This document shows positions 47,758-58,429 of a DNA stretch of 64,000 nt, piece by piece. The DNA is from Coenobita brevimanus. Lineage: Eukaryota > Arthropoda > Malacostraca > Decapoda > Coenobitidae. The notes under the pieces were generated by a model. That model made no database searches. It worked only from the letters and a program-made list of their open reading frames with translations, and was not told where the DNA came from. Where the stretch lies: positions 52,938,498 through 53,002,497 of the forward strand of contig CM064671.1 in assembly GCA_032717465.1 (NCBI GenBank), read 5' to 3'. The translations under genes and the position numbers were made by a program. Position 1 is the stretch's first letter. Every line of letters begins with the position of its first letter.

Positions 47758-48790
47758 TGTCACGAATCAGTTCGCGACATTTCCCTTTTGTGAGAAGCCA
47801 CGAACTATTAGTGGAAAACTCACTGTGTATCGCTCAGTTAACCGTTTCTCTCTCCATTCCGGAGTATACTTTTCAAAATATTCGTCACCGTTTTCAAAAA
47901 GTGACCGATTTAATGCACGTCACTAAGTGCGCTACTGAGCGATACAATTGTTTCTTTATCGTTTGCCTCTGCTTCCCTCAACCGTTAGCCACGCCTTGCG
48001 TCCTGCCCATACAATGTATTTGAATTCAGTCCAGTTGTTGCTGCGACGGAGAGAGGTCCTGTGTTAGCAGTGTGAGGTCAGCTAGTACCCAAACTCCACA
48101 GTTCTTCAGTACTTCCATCCTAGTTCAGCTTGGGTGATACGCAGCATTCATCGACTATAGTATTTCCTTTGTGTATTTCCTAGTTTTAAGAGTTTAGTTA
48201 AGGTGTTTTTCCTAGGCGTAAGTATTTAGCTATTGCGTGAGTGAGTGAGCGAGTGCGTCTCATTTAATTTGATTTGAATTGTAACGTTAAATTTATTTTT
48301 TGTAATTAATAAATTTAACAGTTCCTTTCTCGAGCTTAATGTAAAGTAAAATCTTGTTTAATTTCTCCATAATTAAGCTTATTTTCCATATAGCTCCTAG
48401 CTTGCATAAACGTTTGCTTTCATAACTGGTACTTAGATCAGTCTTGTTGTATTAACCTAATATCCGTTGTGCCACCTGGGAGTTAAGCATCGGCAAGAAC
48501 CTGATGTTAGTATTAGTTATTTATTGTCAGGGGTGATGTAACTTTCTCCAGAGGCTAACAGTACAGTAATTCAGCAATTGTGAGTAATTAGTCTCTGCTG
48601 TGTACTGTTGAGAAAGTTTATAAATTCTCGTTCTTGAGAATCTTAGCAAGTCAGCGTAAAGTAATCGTTGCTTGATGTAGCAAGACAATCATTGTCTCTG
48701 CTCTTCAATATTATTGAATATTATTATCAAATTAAATAATATTTAACCATTTATTTAAAATTGCTGTGTTATTAGAAAAACCCCGTGACA
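47758..48790 (+). repeat. 5' LTR of Gypsy copy 2
   Basis: It is 1033 bp, starts TGTCACGAATCAGTTCGCG and ends CCCCGTGACA. It is clearly diverged from the copy-1 LTR in U3 (47820-48060) but close to it downstream. Confidence 0.96.
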
Positions 48791-48791
48791 A

Positions 48792-48809
48792 TTGGCGACC
48801 TCATTCCAG
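48792..48809 (+). promoter_or_regulatory. Candidate primer-binding site, Gypsy copy 2
   Basis: TTGGCGACCTCATTCCAG follows the LTR, identical to copy 1. The priming tRNA is unidentified. Confidence 0.6.
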
Positions 48810-49202
48810 GATATTAACTCCTAACCCTAAAGCTATTCACGAGATAGTGCTCACTCATTCATATTTAGGTATTTATCATTAAAGTTTATAGACACAAGTT
48901 TACTGGTATTTACCCTTAATTTAGCAAGTGAATTTTGCTTTATTAATCAATAGAGTACTTAACTCGTTTATTCTTGGTAACGCCAGACGATTTTATTCGC
49001 TCCTGGGAAGTCGCCGTACCCATTGTGTTTATTATTGAGTCTTCCCAGTCATTTGCATTTTTTGCTTTAATCTTTGCCAGTTAACTGGATAAGACTGGTC
49101 ACCACTAGCTTGTGTCTGTACTCTTTACTTGTGGTTATTAGCATTCGTTTGCGAAGCAGCAATCAGTACTGAGTCGCTAGTTATTTAGATTGAGTTAGCG
49201 AC

Positions 49203-50573
49203 ATGGCTACCACCGTATTTTTACAGGAAGCCAAAGATATGGGTCTTACAGACCCAACTGAAATTAAAGAATACATACTCTCACGGCATAATCACGAGCA
49301 GCAGCGCGAGAATGATGCCCGTGAAGAGCGTAAGATTCAGCGCGAATACGAGCGAGAACAGCGCGAACAGCGTGAAAGAGAGCGTGCATATGAACAAGAG
49401 CAGCGTGAGAAAGAGCGCGATTACGAGCGTGAACAGCGCGAACACGAGCGTGAACAGCGCGAACACGAGCGTGAACAACGAGACAGAGAACGAGAACACG
49501 AACGTGCCGAGCGAGAAGCACGAGAAAAACATGAACTTGAAGTGCTGAAGCTCAAGCGAGATTCCTTGGCTTCAGACACATCTGGTGCAGTTGGTTCAAG
49601 CTCCACGAGCGCTCTCCCTGCACATGTTATGGCGACCCCACACATCAAGCTTCCCCCATACAAAGATGGCGAGCGAATCGAGCCATACATAGCTCGATTT
49701 GAAGACATGGCTCAGCTTTACCAGCTCGATGATGCAGCTAAGCGGCTTCAGTTTCTTAGTCTGTTTGAGGGCCCTGCCCTCGATATTCTCCACAGAATTC
49801 GTGGAGACAATCTCACGTATGAAGTGATGAAAGCTGCACTCATTAAGGCGTATGGCCTCACAGTAGACGACGCCAAAGCTCAGTTCATGCGAGCTCGTCT
49901 CCAAGACAAGGAGACAGCTGTTCAGTTCCTCGACCGTCTCACTGCTTACCTAGGTGAGTGGATGGAAAAAGATGAAACTCCTTCCACGCGTGAGGGGATA
50001 ATTGACCTTATGCTGCGTACACAGCTAGAGAGGTCGTGGCCTGCTGAGCTCATAGCACAGCTTAAGATCTGCCAGGTGAAAGATGCCAGCCAAATGGTAG
50101 AGAAGGCTGACGCATTCTTTACTGCATACGGGTATCAAGCTCGTAAGCAAAACACCTGGAGCAGAAAAGATACTGCCAAGTCTGGGAAGCCGTCTCAGAC
50201 TGAATCCCAGCACCAAGGCCGTTCTCAGAGTAATGGTCAAGGTCCAAGCAAACCACAGAAGGACCAGGGGCAAAATACACAGCAGCCTGCTTGGAAGCGG
50301 TACAACAAGCACCCCAACCAGCAGCAGTTCCCCAAGCAGCAGCAGCAGCAATACAAGGACAAGCCACGTAACCCTCAGTCAGGTCAATTAGTGTATCGGA
50401 GGCAGGAGGCAAATGCAGCCTTCATTCCACAAGTACCCGGTGGTGCCATCTCTACCAGTACAGGTACTTCACAACAGTTCACAAGTCCCCCTCCGACCAT
50501 GCACTCTCCTCAGACACCTAGTTCCCTGGGCGCCACGTTTGCTGCATCGGTTGTTCCGCAGTCTCATGAATGA
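49203..50573 (+). CDS. Gag of Gypsy copy 2
   Basis: The 456-residue frame has a charged coiled coil made of EREQREH repeats (residues 30-118, about ten residues longer than in copy 1), a capsid domain (RIEPYIARFEDMAQLYQLDD, GPALDILHRIRGDNLTYEV, ERSWPAELIAQLKICQVKDA) and a Gln-rich basic tail without a CCHC knuckle. It ends at TGA (50571-50573), where copy 1 has TGG and reads on in the same frame into protease. The stop is therefore a mutation, not a natural gag end. The Gag domain itself is uninterrupted. Confidence 0.9.
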   Translation: MATTVFLQEAKDMGLTDPTEIKEYILSRHNHEQQRENDAREERKIQREYEREQREQRERERAYEQEQREKERDYEREQREHEREQREHEREQRDREREHERAEREAREKHELEVLKLKRDSLASDTSGAVGSSSTSALPAHVMATPHIKLPPYKDGERIEPYIARFEDMAQLYQLDDAAKRLQFLSLFEGPALDILHRIRGDNLTYEVMKAALIKAYGLTVDDAKAQFMRARLQDKETAVQFLDRLTAYLGEWMEKDETPSTREGIIDLMLRTQLERSWPAELIAQLKICQVKDASQMVEKADAFFTAYGYQARKQNTWSRKDTAKSGKPSQTESQHQGRSQSNGQGPSKPQKDQGQNTQQPAWKRYNKHPNQQQFPKQQQQQYKDKPRNPQSGQLVYRRQEANAAFIPQVPGGAISTSTGTSQQFTSPPPTMHSPQTPSSLGATFAASVVPQSHE

Positions 50574-50636
50574 CTGGCTGCTACCTCCTCAGACCCTTCC
50601 ACCAGCAACACTGCCTTTCTTGTTCAGCCAGGGTCT

Positions 50637-51896
50637 GTGGGAGGTGTTTCTGTAAATGTCCTGAGGGACAATGGTTCCTCAGGTTGCTCTGTTAAGCAGA
50701 GTTTAGTTCGGCCTGATGAGTATACAGGTCGACAGATCCAAGTTAGACTTATTGATGGATCAGTGAGATTGTTCCCTGAGGCACGTATCCAGGTGGCGTC
50801 TCCATTTTTCACTGGCTTGACAGCTGCAGTTGTCATGCCAGAACCTTTATTTGACCTCATCTTAGGCAACATACCTGGCATCAAAAATAGTTGTGCCGTA
50901 GATGTTGCTACTCAGACTTCGGCTGCTGCGATAACACGAGCCATGGCCAAGGCTCCAAATCGCGTCACTCCGTTGACCGTTGCAACGCCGCAAGATCTGA
51001 TTCGTAGTCAAGATGTTGTCCAAGAGCAACAGACTGACTCGACACTTGCCTCAGTGCGCAAGAAGCTGGAGGGTAAAGTGATCAAGTATTCATGGGGAGG
51101 TCAAGCCAGGTTCCTTCGTAAGCGAGGACGGCTGTACCGTGAGTCACAGACACCCCAGGGTGAGGTTCGACTGCAGTTTGTCGTTCCTGCAAAGTATCGC
51201 CGAGCAGTGTTTGAATTAGGTCACTGTTCAGCGATGGGAGGTCACATGGGTCAAAAGAAGACCTCTGACCGCATCCATGCTGACTTTTTCTGGCCAGGAA
51301 TGGGACGGGAAATAACGAGGCTCGTACGTTCATGTGATGTGTGTCAGCGTACCACTGACCGGGGACGTGTCCGTCCTGCGCCATTGAAGCCAATGCCCAT
51401 AATCTCTGAACCGTTCGAGAGAGTAGCAGTTGACATAGTTGGGCCAATCTCTCCTAGGGCTAGTGATGGATCAAAGTATATCCTCACTATAGTTGATTTC
51501 AGCACACGGTGGCCTGAAGCCGTGGCCCTTAAGAATATAGAGGCCGTCACTGTTGCTGAGGCATTAATTGAAGTGTTCTGTCGTGTAGGTATCCCTAAGG
51601 AGGTCTTGAGCGACCGGGGTTCGCAGTTCACTTCGGCAATGATGAACGAAACGTTCAGGTTGCTGTCCATCCGAGGCTTACGAACTACGCCGTATCATCC
51701 CATGTGTAACGGGTTGTGTGAGAGGTTCAATGGAACTCTCAAGAAGATGTTGAGGCGCATGACCGCTGAACAGCCAAAGGAATGGCCGCGGTTCATTGCT
51801 CCTCTTCTATTTGCTTATCGAGAAGCCCCACAGCATTCATTGAAATTCTCACCCTTTGAACTGGTGTATGGGAGGTCGGTCCGAGGCCCACTTTAA
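50637..51896 (+). pseudogene. Protease and integrase of Gypsy copy 2
   Basis: In the same frame as gag, this 419-residue section holds a retropepsin-like domain (VNVLRDNGSSGCSV, then MPEPLFDLILGNI), and the integrase H2C2 zinc module (GHCSAMGGHMG and CDVCQRTTDRG). The integrase catalytic core follows with all three acidic residues: VAVDIVGP, LSDRGSQFTS and NGLCERFNGTLKK. The protease box is D-N-G rather than D-T/S-G in both copies. TAA at 51894-51896 interrupts the frame after RSVRGPL, and the integrase C-terminal part continues at once in the same frame. Position upstream of RT is the key oddity. Confidence 0.93.
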
Positions 51897-52406
51897 GTCC
51901 TTCGTGAGTTATGGGACGATGAAGAACCCGACCCTGAAGTCAAGACCACTTACACCTACGTCCTTGATTTGGCTGACCGCCTCCAGTCGACGTGCGAGTT
52001 AGCTAAGGAAGAACTGATTAAGGCGCGTGAAGTTCAAAAGGCTTATTACGATAAGAAGGCAAAGCTTCGGAAGTTTAGTCCAGGCGATAAATGCTTGGTA
52101 TTACTCCCCACTGCCCAGAACAAGTTGTTGGCGCAGTGGAAGGGTCCATTCGATGTAGTAGAGCGCATTTCAGACCTCAACTACATAATACAGATGGGGA
52201 ATCTTCGTAAAAGGTTCCACATTAACATGTTGAAGGCTTATCATGAGTCAGACCCCGAGGAGACTGGCCTACTAGTAGCTGATGATAGTGACCAGCCACT
52301 GGAAGAAACCGGGGCAGCTGCGGTGATCCCAGCTGATGACCATGATGACGAGCTCCTTAACCGCTCAGTCCCATCAGGAAGAGACTGTCGGAGATGTTTT
52401 ACTTAA
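51897..52406 (+). pseudogene. Integrase C-terminal domain of Gypsy copy 2
   Basis: The frame continues after the stop: QKAYYDKKAKLRKFSPGD, LAQWKGPFDVVERISDLNY and RKRFHINMLKAYH form the GPY/F-type C-terminal module of Ty3/Gypsy integrases. It ends at 52406 because of a frameshift around 52370, after which the RT frame takes over without a gap. Confidence 0.9.
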
Positions 52407-53796
52407 CCCTGACTTAGCAGTAGGGGACCAAAATGCCTTATGGTCACTGCTCTGTCAGTATGCTGATGTCTTCTCAGACCAACCTAGACTTGCAAAGGTT
52501 GCGTGTCATAAAATTGAGTCGACCAGCAATGCTCCTATTAAGGTTAAGCCATATCCGATTCCCATGCGACTACAGGGTGCAGTAGATAAGGAAATTGCTG
52601 ACATGGAGACTGCAGGCATTATCGAAAAGTCCTCATCTCCTTACTGTAGTCCGATGGTAGTAGTCCGCAAGAAAGATGGTGGAGTCAGGATATGTGGTGA
52701 CTATAGAAGGCTCAATGCAATCACTAAAGTGGATGCTGAGCCAATGGGTGACCATATTGCCATCTTCTCCAAGCTGGCAGGGTCACGATATTTCACGAAG
52801 CTTGACCTAGCGAAGGGATTCTTCCAGATTCCCCTTCATCCTGAGAGTCGTCAGTTCACTGCCTTTGCTACTCCTAGGGGGTTGTACCAGTATAAAGTCC
52901 TCCCATTTGGACTTACCAATTTCCCAGCAGTATTTAATCGTGCCATGAGACAAGTGCTCCCTGGTATTGTAGGAGTAGAGATGTTCGTTGACGATGTCCT
53001 CGTTCATTCCGCCACATTGGAGGAGCACCTCAGACTCTTGGAAATTGTCTTCAGTAGACTCCAGAGTTTCAACATGACTGTGAAGCCTAGCAAATGCAAG
53101 ATTGCTCACAGTGAGGTGGAGTTCCTCGGTCATATTGTTGGCAACAATCACTGCAGGTGTCAGGGTGACAAGATCAGGAAAGTTAGAGAAGCCCCGAGAC
53201 CTGTGACCAAGAAACAGGTTAGGGCATTTCTTGGCCTAGTGGGATATTATAGGAGTTTTATCCCCAACTTTGCTCTCATTGCCCAACCATTGTATGAAGT
53301 GCTACGGAAATATGCTCCAAACACCATTGAGTGGGGAGAAGCGCAAGAGAGATCCTTTATTGCTCTTAAGAACATGTTGTGCAAGGAGCCTATCTTGCAG
53401 TTGCCTGATTCCAGCAAACCTTTCATACTGCGCACTGATGCTTCACAAGATGGAGTAGGTGCCATATTGATGCAGGAATCGGAAGGTGGAATCTTCCCAG
53501 TGGCATACCACAGCCGTAGGCTAAAACCTGCCGAGAGGAATTACAGTACTGTTGAGAAGGAACTCTTGGCTGTGGTTGATGGTGTTAAAAAATATTATTA
53601 TTATCTTTTTGGGGCACCATTTACTCTGGAAACTGATCATATGCCACTCACTAGTCTTAGCACGACCAAGACGGCTAATGCAAGATTGACACGCTGGACA
53701 CTGTATTTACAGCAGTTTAACCTTGTTGTGAGATACATCAAGGGAAGTGATAACGTAGGTGCAGACCTGATGTCTCGCCTGCTAACTGCTGACTAA
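52336..53796 (+). CDS. Reverse transcriptase and RNase H of Gypsy copy 2
   Basis: The open frame carries the complete RT: PYPIPMRLQGAVDKEI, SSPYCSPMVVVRKKDGGVRI, FTKLDLAKGFFQIPL, LPFGLTNFPAVFNRAM and the catalytic FVDDVLVH (about 52985-53008). It is followed by the connection (FLGLVGYYRSFIPNFALIA) and RNase H with its acidic residues (RTDASQDGVGAIL, STVEKELLAVV, LETDHMPLTS). It ends GSDNVGADLMSRLL at TAA 53796, the usual end of RNase H, and no integrase follows. Real translation must enter from the upstream integrase frame, which is one frameshift away near 52370, so the listed ATG is only formal. Confidence 0.93.
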   Translation: MTMMTSSLTAQSHQEETVGDVLLNPDLAVGDQNALWSLLCQYADVFSDQPRLAKVACHKIESTSNAPIKVKPYPIPMRLQGAVDKEIADMETAGIIEKSSSPYCSPMVVVRKKDGGVRICGDYRRLNAITKVDAEPMGDHIAIFSKLAGSRYFTKLDLAKGFFQIPLHPESRQFTAFATPRGLYQYKVLPFGLTNFPAVFNRAMRQVLPGIVGVEMFVDDVLVHSATLEEHLRLLEIVFSRLQSFNMTVKPSKCKIAHSEVEFLGHIVGNNHCRCQGDKIRKVREAPRPVTKKQVRAFLGLVGYYRSFIPNFALIAQPLYEVLRKYAPNTIEWGEAQERSFIALKNMLCKEPILQLPDSSKPFILRTDASQDGVGAILMQESEGGIFPVAYHSRRLKPAERNYSTVEKELLAVVDGVKKYYYYLFGAPFTLETDHMPLTSLSTTKTANARLTRWTLYLQQFNLVVRYIKGSDNVGADLMSRLLTAD

Positions 53797-54172
53797 TATG
53801 GGCAATTGTTGCATGCTGGGTTCCGTAAGATAGGCATCCTAAGCGATTTGAGTAATCCAAGGACCAGCCTGGTTCCCAGTTAAAAGTGTAGACCAGACGT
53901 CTCACTCGTTGGCCCTACAGGACACAGTATATCCAGGGCTTGTACATACATGTATACCATAAGTTAAGGGGAAGTTTGAGAACCTTGCAGAGACAGTCCG
54001 AGGCTGTGTATGAATTACCTTGTGGAATGTCTCGAGCTGTGGGCCTCTCTGAGGATTCCCGGAGAATGCACATTACCCACATGAGTGTTCACACCCACGG
54101 TGGGTGTTAAAACGTGACCTGCCCGAGGTTGCGTAGCGATTTTCAGCTTCCTGTATTACTCGTAAGTGTAGA

Positions 54173-54400
54173 GTTAGGTTAACCAGTAAACTGCCCGTTC
54201 TAAGCAATTTGTGAATTCAAGAACTGGCACGTTTCCTGGTTAATAATGTTAGGTTAACCAGTAAACTGCCCGTTCTAAGCAATTTGTGAATTCAAGAACT
54301 GGCACGTTTCCTGGTTAATAATGAAAGCGTTAACCAGTAAGCTATAAGGGTTCTAAGCAATTTGTGAATTTAAGAATTACGTTTCCTGGTTAATAATGAC
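54173..54400 (+). repeat. Minisatellite, three units of about 75 bp, in the 3' region of Gypsy copy 2
   Basis: Units starting GTTAGGTTAACCAGTAAACT lie at 54173 and 54248; a diverged third starts near 54327. Each holds CTAAGCAATTTGTGAATT and TTTCCTGGTTAATAAT. It is unrelated in sequence to the copy-1 minisatellite, of which only a vestige (AGTTAAGGGGAAGTTTGAGA) remains near 53963. Confidence 0.9.
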
Positions 54401-54950
54401 AAGTACTGATTGCTAGGCAGAGAGAGAGAGAGAGAGAGAGACAGAAATAACAGTTTTGATGCTCCACCTTAATTCCTTTCGCAGGTGTAGCTGGTGGGTG
54501 CAGCATTGCCGTGCAGATCAGCTGGCCGTTCCTGTTGCATGCTGCCGCCCCTTCTCTTCTGCCTCGTCATCATTATTTTACTATAAATTTGTATTACTGT
54601 GTCATTTTACACGTAGGTACAGTTACACTACAACTGTCACACCTACACCGTGTATTACATACACAACACTACATAACAATTAGTTGTTAATGTAAATGTA
54701 GCGAACTTTCGCTCAGTTTGACCTGAGTACAGGATTTTCACAGTCGTCACGGAGTTTTTCCCTCAAGCTTGTTTCTATTAACGTAAATACGAGGTTTTTC
54801 GCTCACTGGCGACTGCGACTTTCTCCTGTAGCAGGATAGCACACACACCACAGTGTGAATCTTGTGCGAATGACTTAGGATGTGTACATATATATATATA
54901 TCCACAAATTTTTTCCCATAAGGAAAAAATTTAACTTTCTAAGGGCGTAA

Positions 54951-55983
54951 TGTCACGAATCAGTTCGCGACATTTCCCTTTTGTGAGAAGCCACGAACTA
55001 TTAGTGGAAAACTCACTGTGTATCGCTCAGTTAACCGTTTCTCTCTCCATTCCGGAGTATACTTTTCAAAACATTCGTCACCGTTTTCAAAAAGTGACCG
55101 ATTTAATGCACGTCACTAAGTGCGCTACTGAGCGATACAATTGTTTCTTTATCGTTTGCCTCTGCTTCCCTCAACCGTTAGCCACGCCTTGCGTCCTGCC
55201 CATACAATGTATTTGAATTCAGTCCAGTTGTTGCTGCGACGGAGAGAGGTCCTGTGTTAGCAGTGTGAGGTCAGCTAGTACCCAAACTCCACAGTTCTTC
55301 AGTACTTCCATCCTAGTTCAGCTTGGGTGATACGCAGCATTCATCGACTATAGTATTTCCTTTGTGTATTTCCTAGTTTTAAGAGTTTAGTTAAGGTGTT
55401 TTTCCTAGGCGTAAGTATTTAGCTATTGCGTGAGTGAGTGAGCGAGTGCGTCTCATTTAATTTGATTTGAATTGTAACGTTAAATTTATTTTTTGTAATT
55501 AATAAATTTAACGGTTCCTTTCTCGAGCTTAATGTAAAGTAAAATCTTGTTTAATTTCTCCATAATTAAGCTTATTTTCCATATAGCTCCTAGCTTGCAT
55601 AAACGTTTGCTTTCATAACTGGTACTTAGATCAGTCTTGTTGTATTAACCTAATATCCGTTGTGCCACCTGGGAGTTAAGCATCGGCAAGAACCTGATGT
55701 TAGTATTAGTTATTTATTGTCAGGGGTGATGTAACTTTCTCCAGAGGCTAACAGTACAGTAATTCAGCAATTGTGAGTAATTAGTCTCTGCTGTGTACTG
55801 TTGAGAAAGTTTATAAATTCTCGTTCTTGAGAATCTTAGCAAGTCAGCGTAAAGTAATCGTTGCTTGATGTAGCAAGACAATCATTGTCTCTGCTCTTCA
55901 ATATTATTGAATATTATTATCAAATTAAATAATATTTAACCATTTATTTAAAATTGCTGTGTTATTAGAAAAACCCCGTGACA
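54951..55983 (+). repeat. 3' LTR of Gypsy copy 2
   Basis: It is 1033 bp and differs from the 5' LTR at two positions by eye (near 55072 and 55513). The sequence AAGGAAAAAA before it is a candidate polypurine tract. Confidence 0.96.
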
Positions 55984-56580
55984 GTAGTGTGATGAGTAAG
56001 GATGATGAGTAAGGATGGAGGTCTGGAGGGTGAAGTGCTTGATAGGGTACAGCAGGGAAGAAATGTTGCTGGTTCTTTGAAAGCAATGATATGAAACAGG
56101 GAAGTGAGCATGGTAGTGAAAAAGTTACTACATGACAGTATTGTGATACCAACTCTAACGTATGGAAGTGAAGCTTGGACACTGTTGGAAGGACACAAGT
56201 CAAGAGTGAGAGCAGTGGAAATGAGTTATTTAAGAGGAGCCTGTGGAGTCACATGGAGAGACAGGATGACTAATGAGGATATAATGGAGCGTTGTGGTGT
56301 GGATGTGGATGCGACAGTAAGCGTTATGAGGAACACACTGAGGTGGTTTGGCCATGTGGAGAGGATGGAGGGTGAAAGACTGACGAAGAGAGTGTATGTG
56401 AGTGAGGTGGAGAGGGGAAGAGGGAGGGGGAGCCCGAGGGTGTGATGGAGGGATGGGGTGGAGAGGTATATGAGAGAGGGGGGTGTGAGTTGGGAGCAGG
56501 GCAGTGAAATGGCAGGGGACAGGGCGACGTGGAGGCGATTTGTTTGTGGTCACCCCAAACGGGATTGACTCATCTGTCAA
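55984..56580 (+). pseudogene. Family-C LINE, C-terminal part and 3' end
   Basis: This directly continues the LINE from 47757. After the GTAGT duplication the sequence encodes VMSKD, and from 56104 to 56445 VVKKLLHDSIVIPTLTYGSE, RAVEMSYLRGACGVTWRDRM and TLRWFGHVERMEGERL, the RTE-like C-terminus. A 3' untranslated region runs to about 56580, followed by AT and TATC repeats. A frameshift lies near 56080. Confidence 0.9.
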
Positions 56581-56593
56581 TATATCTATATAT

Positions 56594-56642
<49 letters not shown>
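56581..56642. repeat. (AT)n between two LINE tails
   Basis: TATC/GATA and about 26 AT units form the centre of a tail-to-tail arrangement of two family-C LINE copies. Confidence 0.95.
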
Positions 56643-56643
<1 letters not shown>

Positions 56644-58085
56644 CCAGACGCCTTAAGCCCGTATGGGGTGGCCACAAACAAATAGCCTCCATGTCGCCCT
56701 GTCCCCGGCCATTTTACTGCCCTGCTCCCAGATCTTCCCCTCTGTCATATACCTCCCCACTCCATCCCTCCATCTCATCCTTGGCCTCCACACACTCTCC
56801 TCCCCTCTACCTCACTCACATACACTCTCCTCATCAGTGTCTTGCTCTCCATCCTTTCCACATGGCCAAATACCTCAGTGTGTTTCTCCCAGTGCTTCCT
56901 ATCATATCCATTTCCACACCAGAATGCTCCTTCTCTTCCTCATTTGTCTTTTTTTTGTGTGTGCGAGGAAGAAGGAGCCAAAGGCCGCGAACCCGCAATT
57001 GTTGTTCCTTCCAAGAGAATAACAAAATACAAGAGAAAGCCAAATTCATTTCCACCGCTCTCACTGTTGACTTCTGTTCCTCCAACAACGTCCAAGCTAA
57101 ACTTGCATACGTTAGAGTTGATATCACAATACTGTCATCAAGCAAATTTTACACTTCCATACTCACTTCCCTGTTTCTTATAACTGCTTTCAAGAAACCA
57201 GAAACTTTTCTTCCTAGTTGTACACTTTCAAGGACTTCATCCTCTCAATTTCCATTCTTACTCATCACACTACTCAAGTACTTAAATTCACTCACATTAC
57301 CCATTTCCTCTTCATCCAACCTCGCTGTACATTCACTGACTTCATTTCTCTCAAAGACCATAACTTTACTTTTCCCTACATGCACCTTTAGATTGTTTCT
57401 TACACTCTCTTCCAAACTCATCCACCAAGCCATTCAGCTCCCCTTCATCTTCACTTCACAACACAGTATCATCTGCAAACAGCAGTATAGGGATTTTCCA
57501 AACACTGCCCTCTCTCATTAGGGCCACTCCAACATCCAGTGTCCTACCTTATATCTCTTTTATAACCCCATCCATGTACAGACTGAACAGCCATGGAGAC
57601 ATGACACATCCCTGTTTCATTCCAACCTTCAAATAGAAAAACTCACTCAGTTTGCTGTCCACATGCACTGCAGCCTTAGCACCCTCATACATACTCTTCA
57701 TGGCATTCAGCAACTTCCCATTTACTCCATATATTCTTAATACTTTCCACAAAGCCTGTCTATCCACCCTGTCATATGCTTTCTCGAAATCATTGAAGGC
57801 CGCATACAACTTCTTTCCCATCTCTAGAAACTTTCCCACTGAAAACCTAAAAATTAATATCTGATCTACACAATCTCTTCCCTTAGCCTCCCTGTTCTTC
57901 TCCAACTAATTTCTCTGGTATTTTCTTAACTCTGTCAATAAGTATCCTTCCATATACCTTTCCTATTACACTAAGGAGACAATGCTCCTATGATTAACAC
58001 ACACTTCTTTTTCTCCTTTTCCTTTGTACAGGGGAATAACTATACCTGACTTCCAATCCTCCGGGACTCTATCTTCCTTCCAAAA
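56643..58085 (-). pseudogene. Second family-C LINE, inverted, with a small LINE insertion
   Basis: Minus-strand frames hold GCVDQ-type RT sequence from 57905 to 57549 (GRDCVDQILIFRFSVGKF, NDFEKAYDRVDRQALW, GMKQGCVMSPWLFSLYMDGV), then from 57433 NLKVHVGKSKVMVFE and EFKYLSSVMSKNG, then from 57145 DDSIVISTLTYASLAWTLLE. The 5' edge near 58085 encodes EDWKSGIVIPLYKG. A foreign piece (56960-57045) splits the C-terminal region. The 3' tail meets the other copy at the AT repeat. It is more diverged than the plus-strand copy. Confidence 0.85.
56960..57045 (+). mobile_element. Short fragment of the family-2 LINE 3' end
   Basis: GAAGAAGGAGCCAAAGGCC, CCAAGAGAATAA and GAGAAAGCCAAATT correspond in order to 32160-32236, the 3' untranslated region of the LINE at 32155-34574. 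It is inserted in the family-C LINE and breaks its frame. Confidence 0.65.
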
Positions 58086-58365
58086 ATTAAGAAGTGCATA
58101 TTTCAGGGAAGCACCTGATCATATATGTCTCCAAAGTTTACTCCCTGAATTAACATTTTTTTTTCTACTAGACGATAAAGCAATTAATCCCAAAAATTAT
58201 GTGAACAAAATTCTCATAAAAACACAAAGGCCTGACATGGAATTATTAATAAAAATGTGGCAGTGTATAATGGTTACATAAGAAAACTAACGAATATCTT
58301 TTGCCAACATATATATCTTTTGCAACATTATCTATCTGTCTATCTATCTATTTATCTCTCTCTCT

Positions 58366-58429
<64 letters not shown>

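Larger units (their letters stand above)
47758..55983 (+). mobile_element. Ty3/Gypsy LTR retrotransposon copy 2, full structure, gag-PR-IN-RT-RH order
   Basis: Two 1033-bp LTRs (47758-48790 and 54951-55983) differ at two positions by eye. The 5-bp target duplication GTAGT (47753-47757 and 55984-55988) is exact. Internal coding order is gag, protease, integrase, reverse transcriptase, RNase H, with RNase H ending the pol frame at 53796. That is the Gmr1-type order, not the usual Gypsy order. Pol carries one nonsense codon and one frameshift, and gag-pol is split by another nonsense codon. A 3' minisatellite and noncoding region precede the 3' LTR. No envelope gene was seen. Confidence 0.96.
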
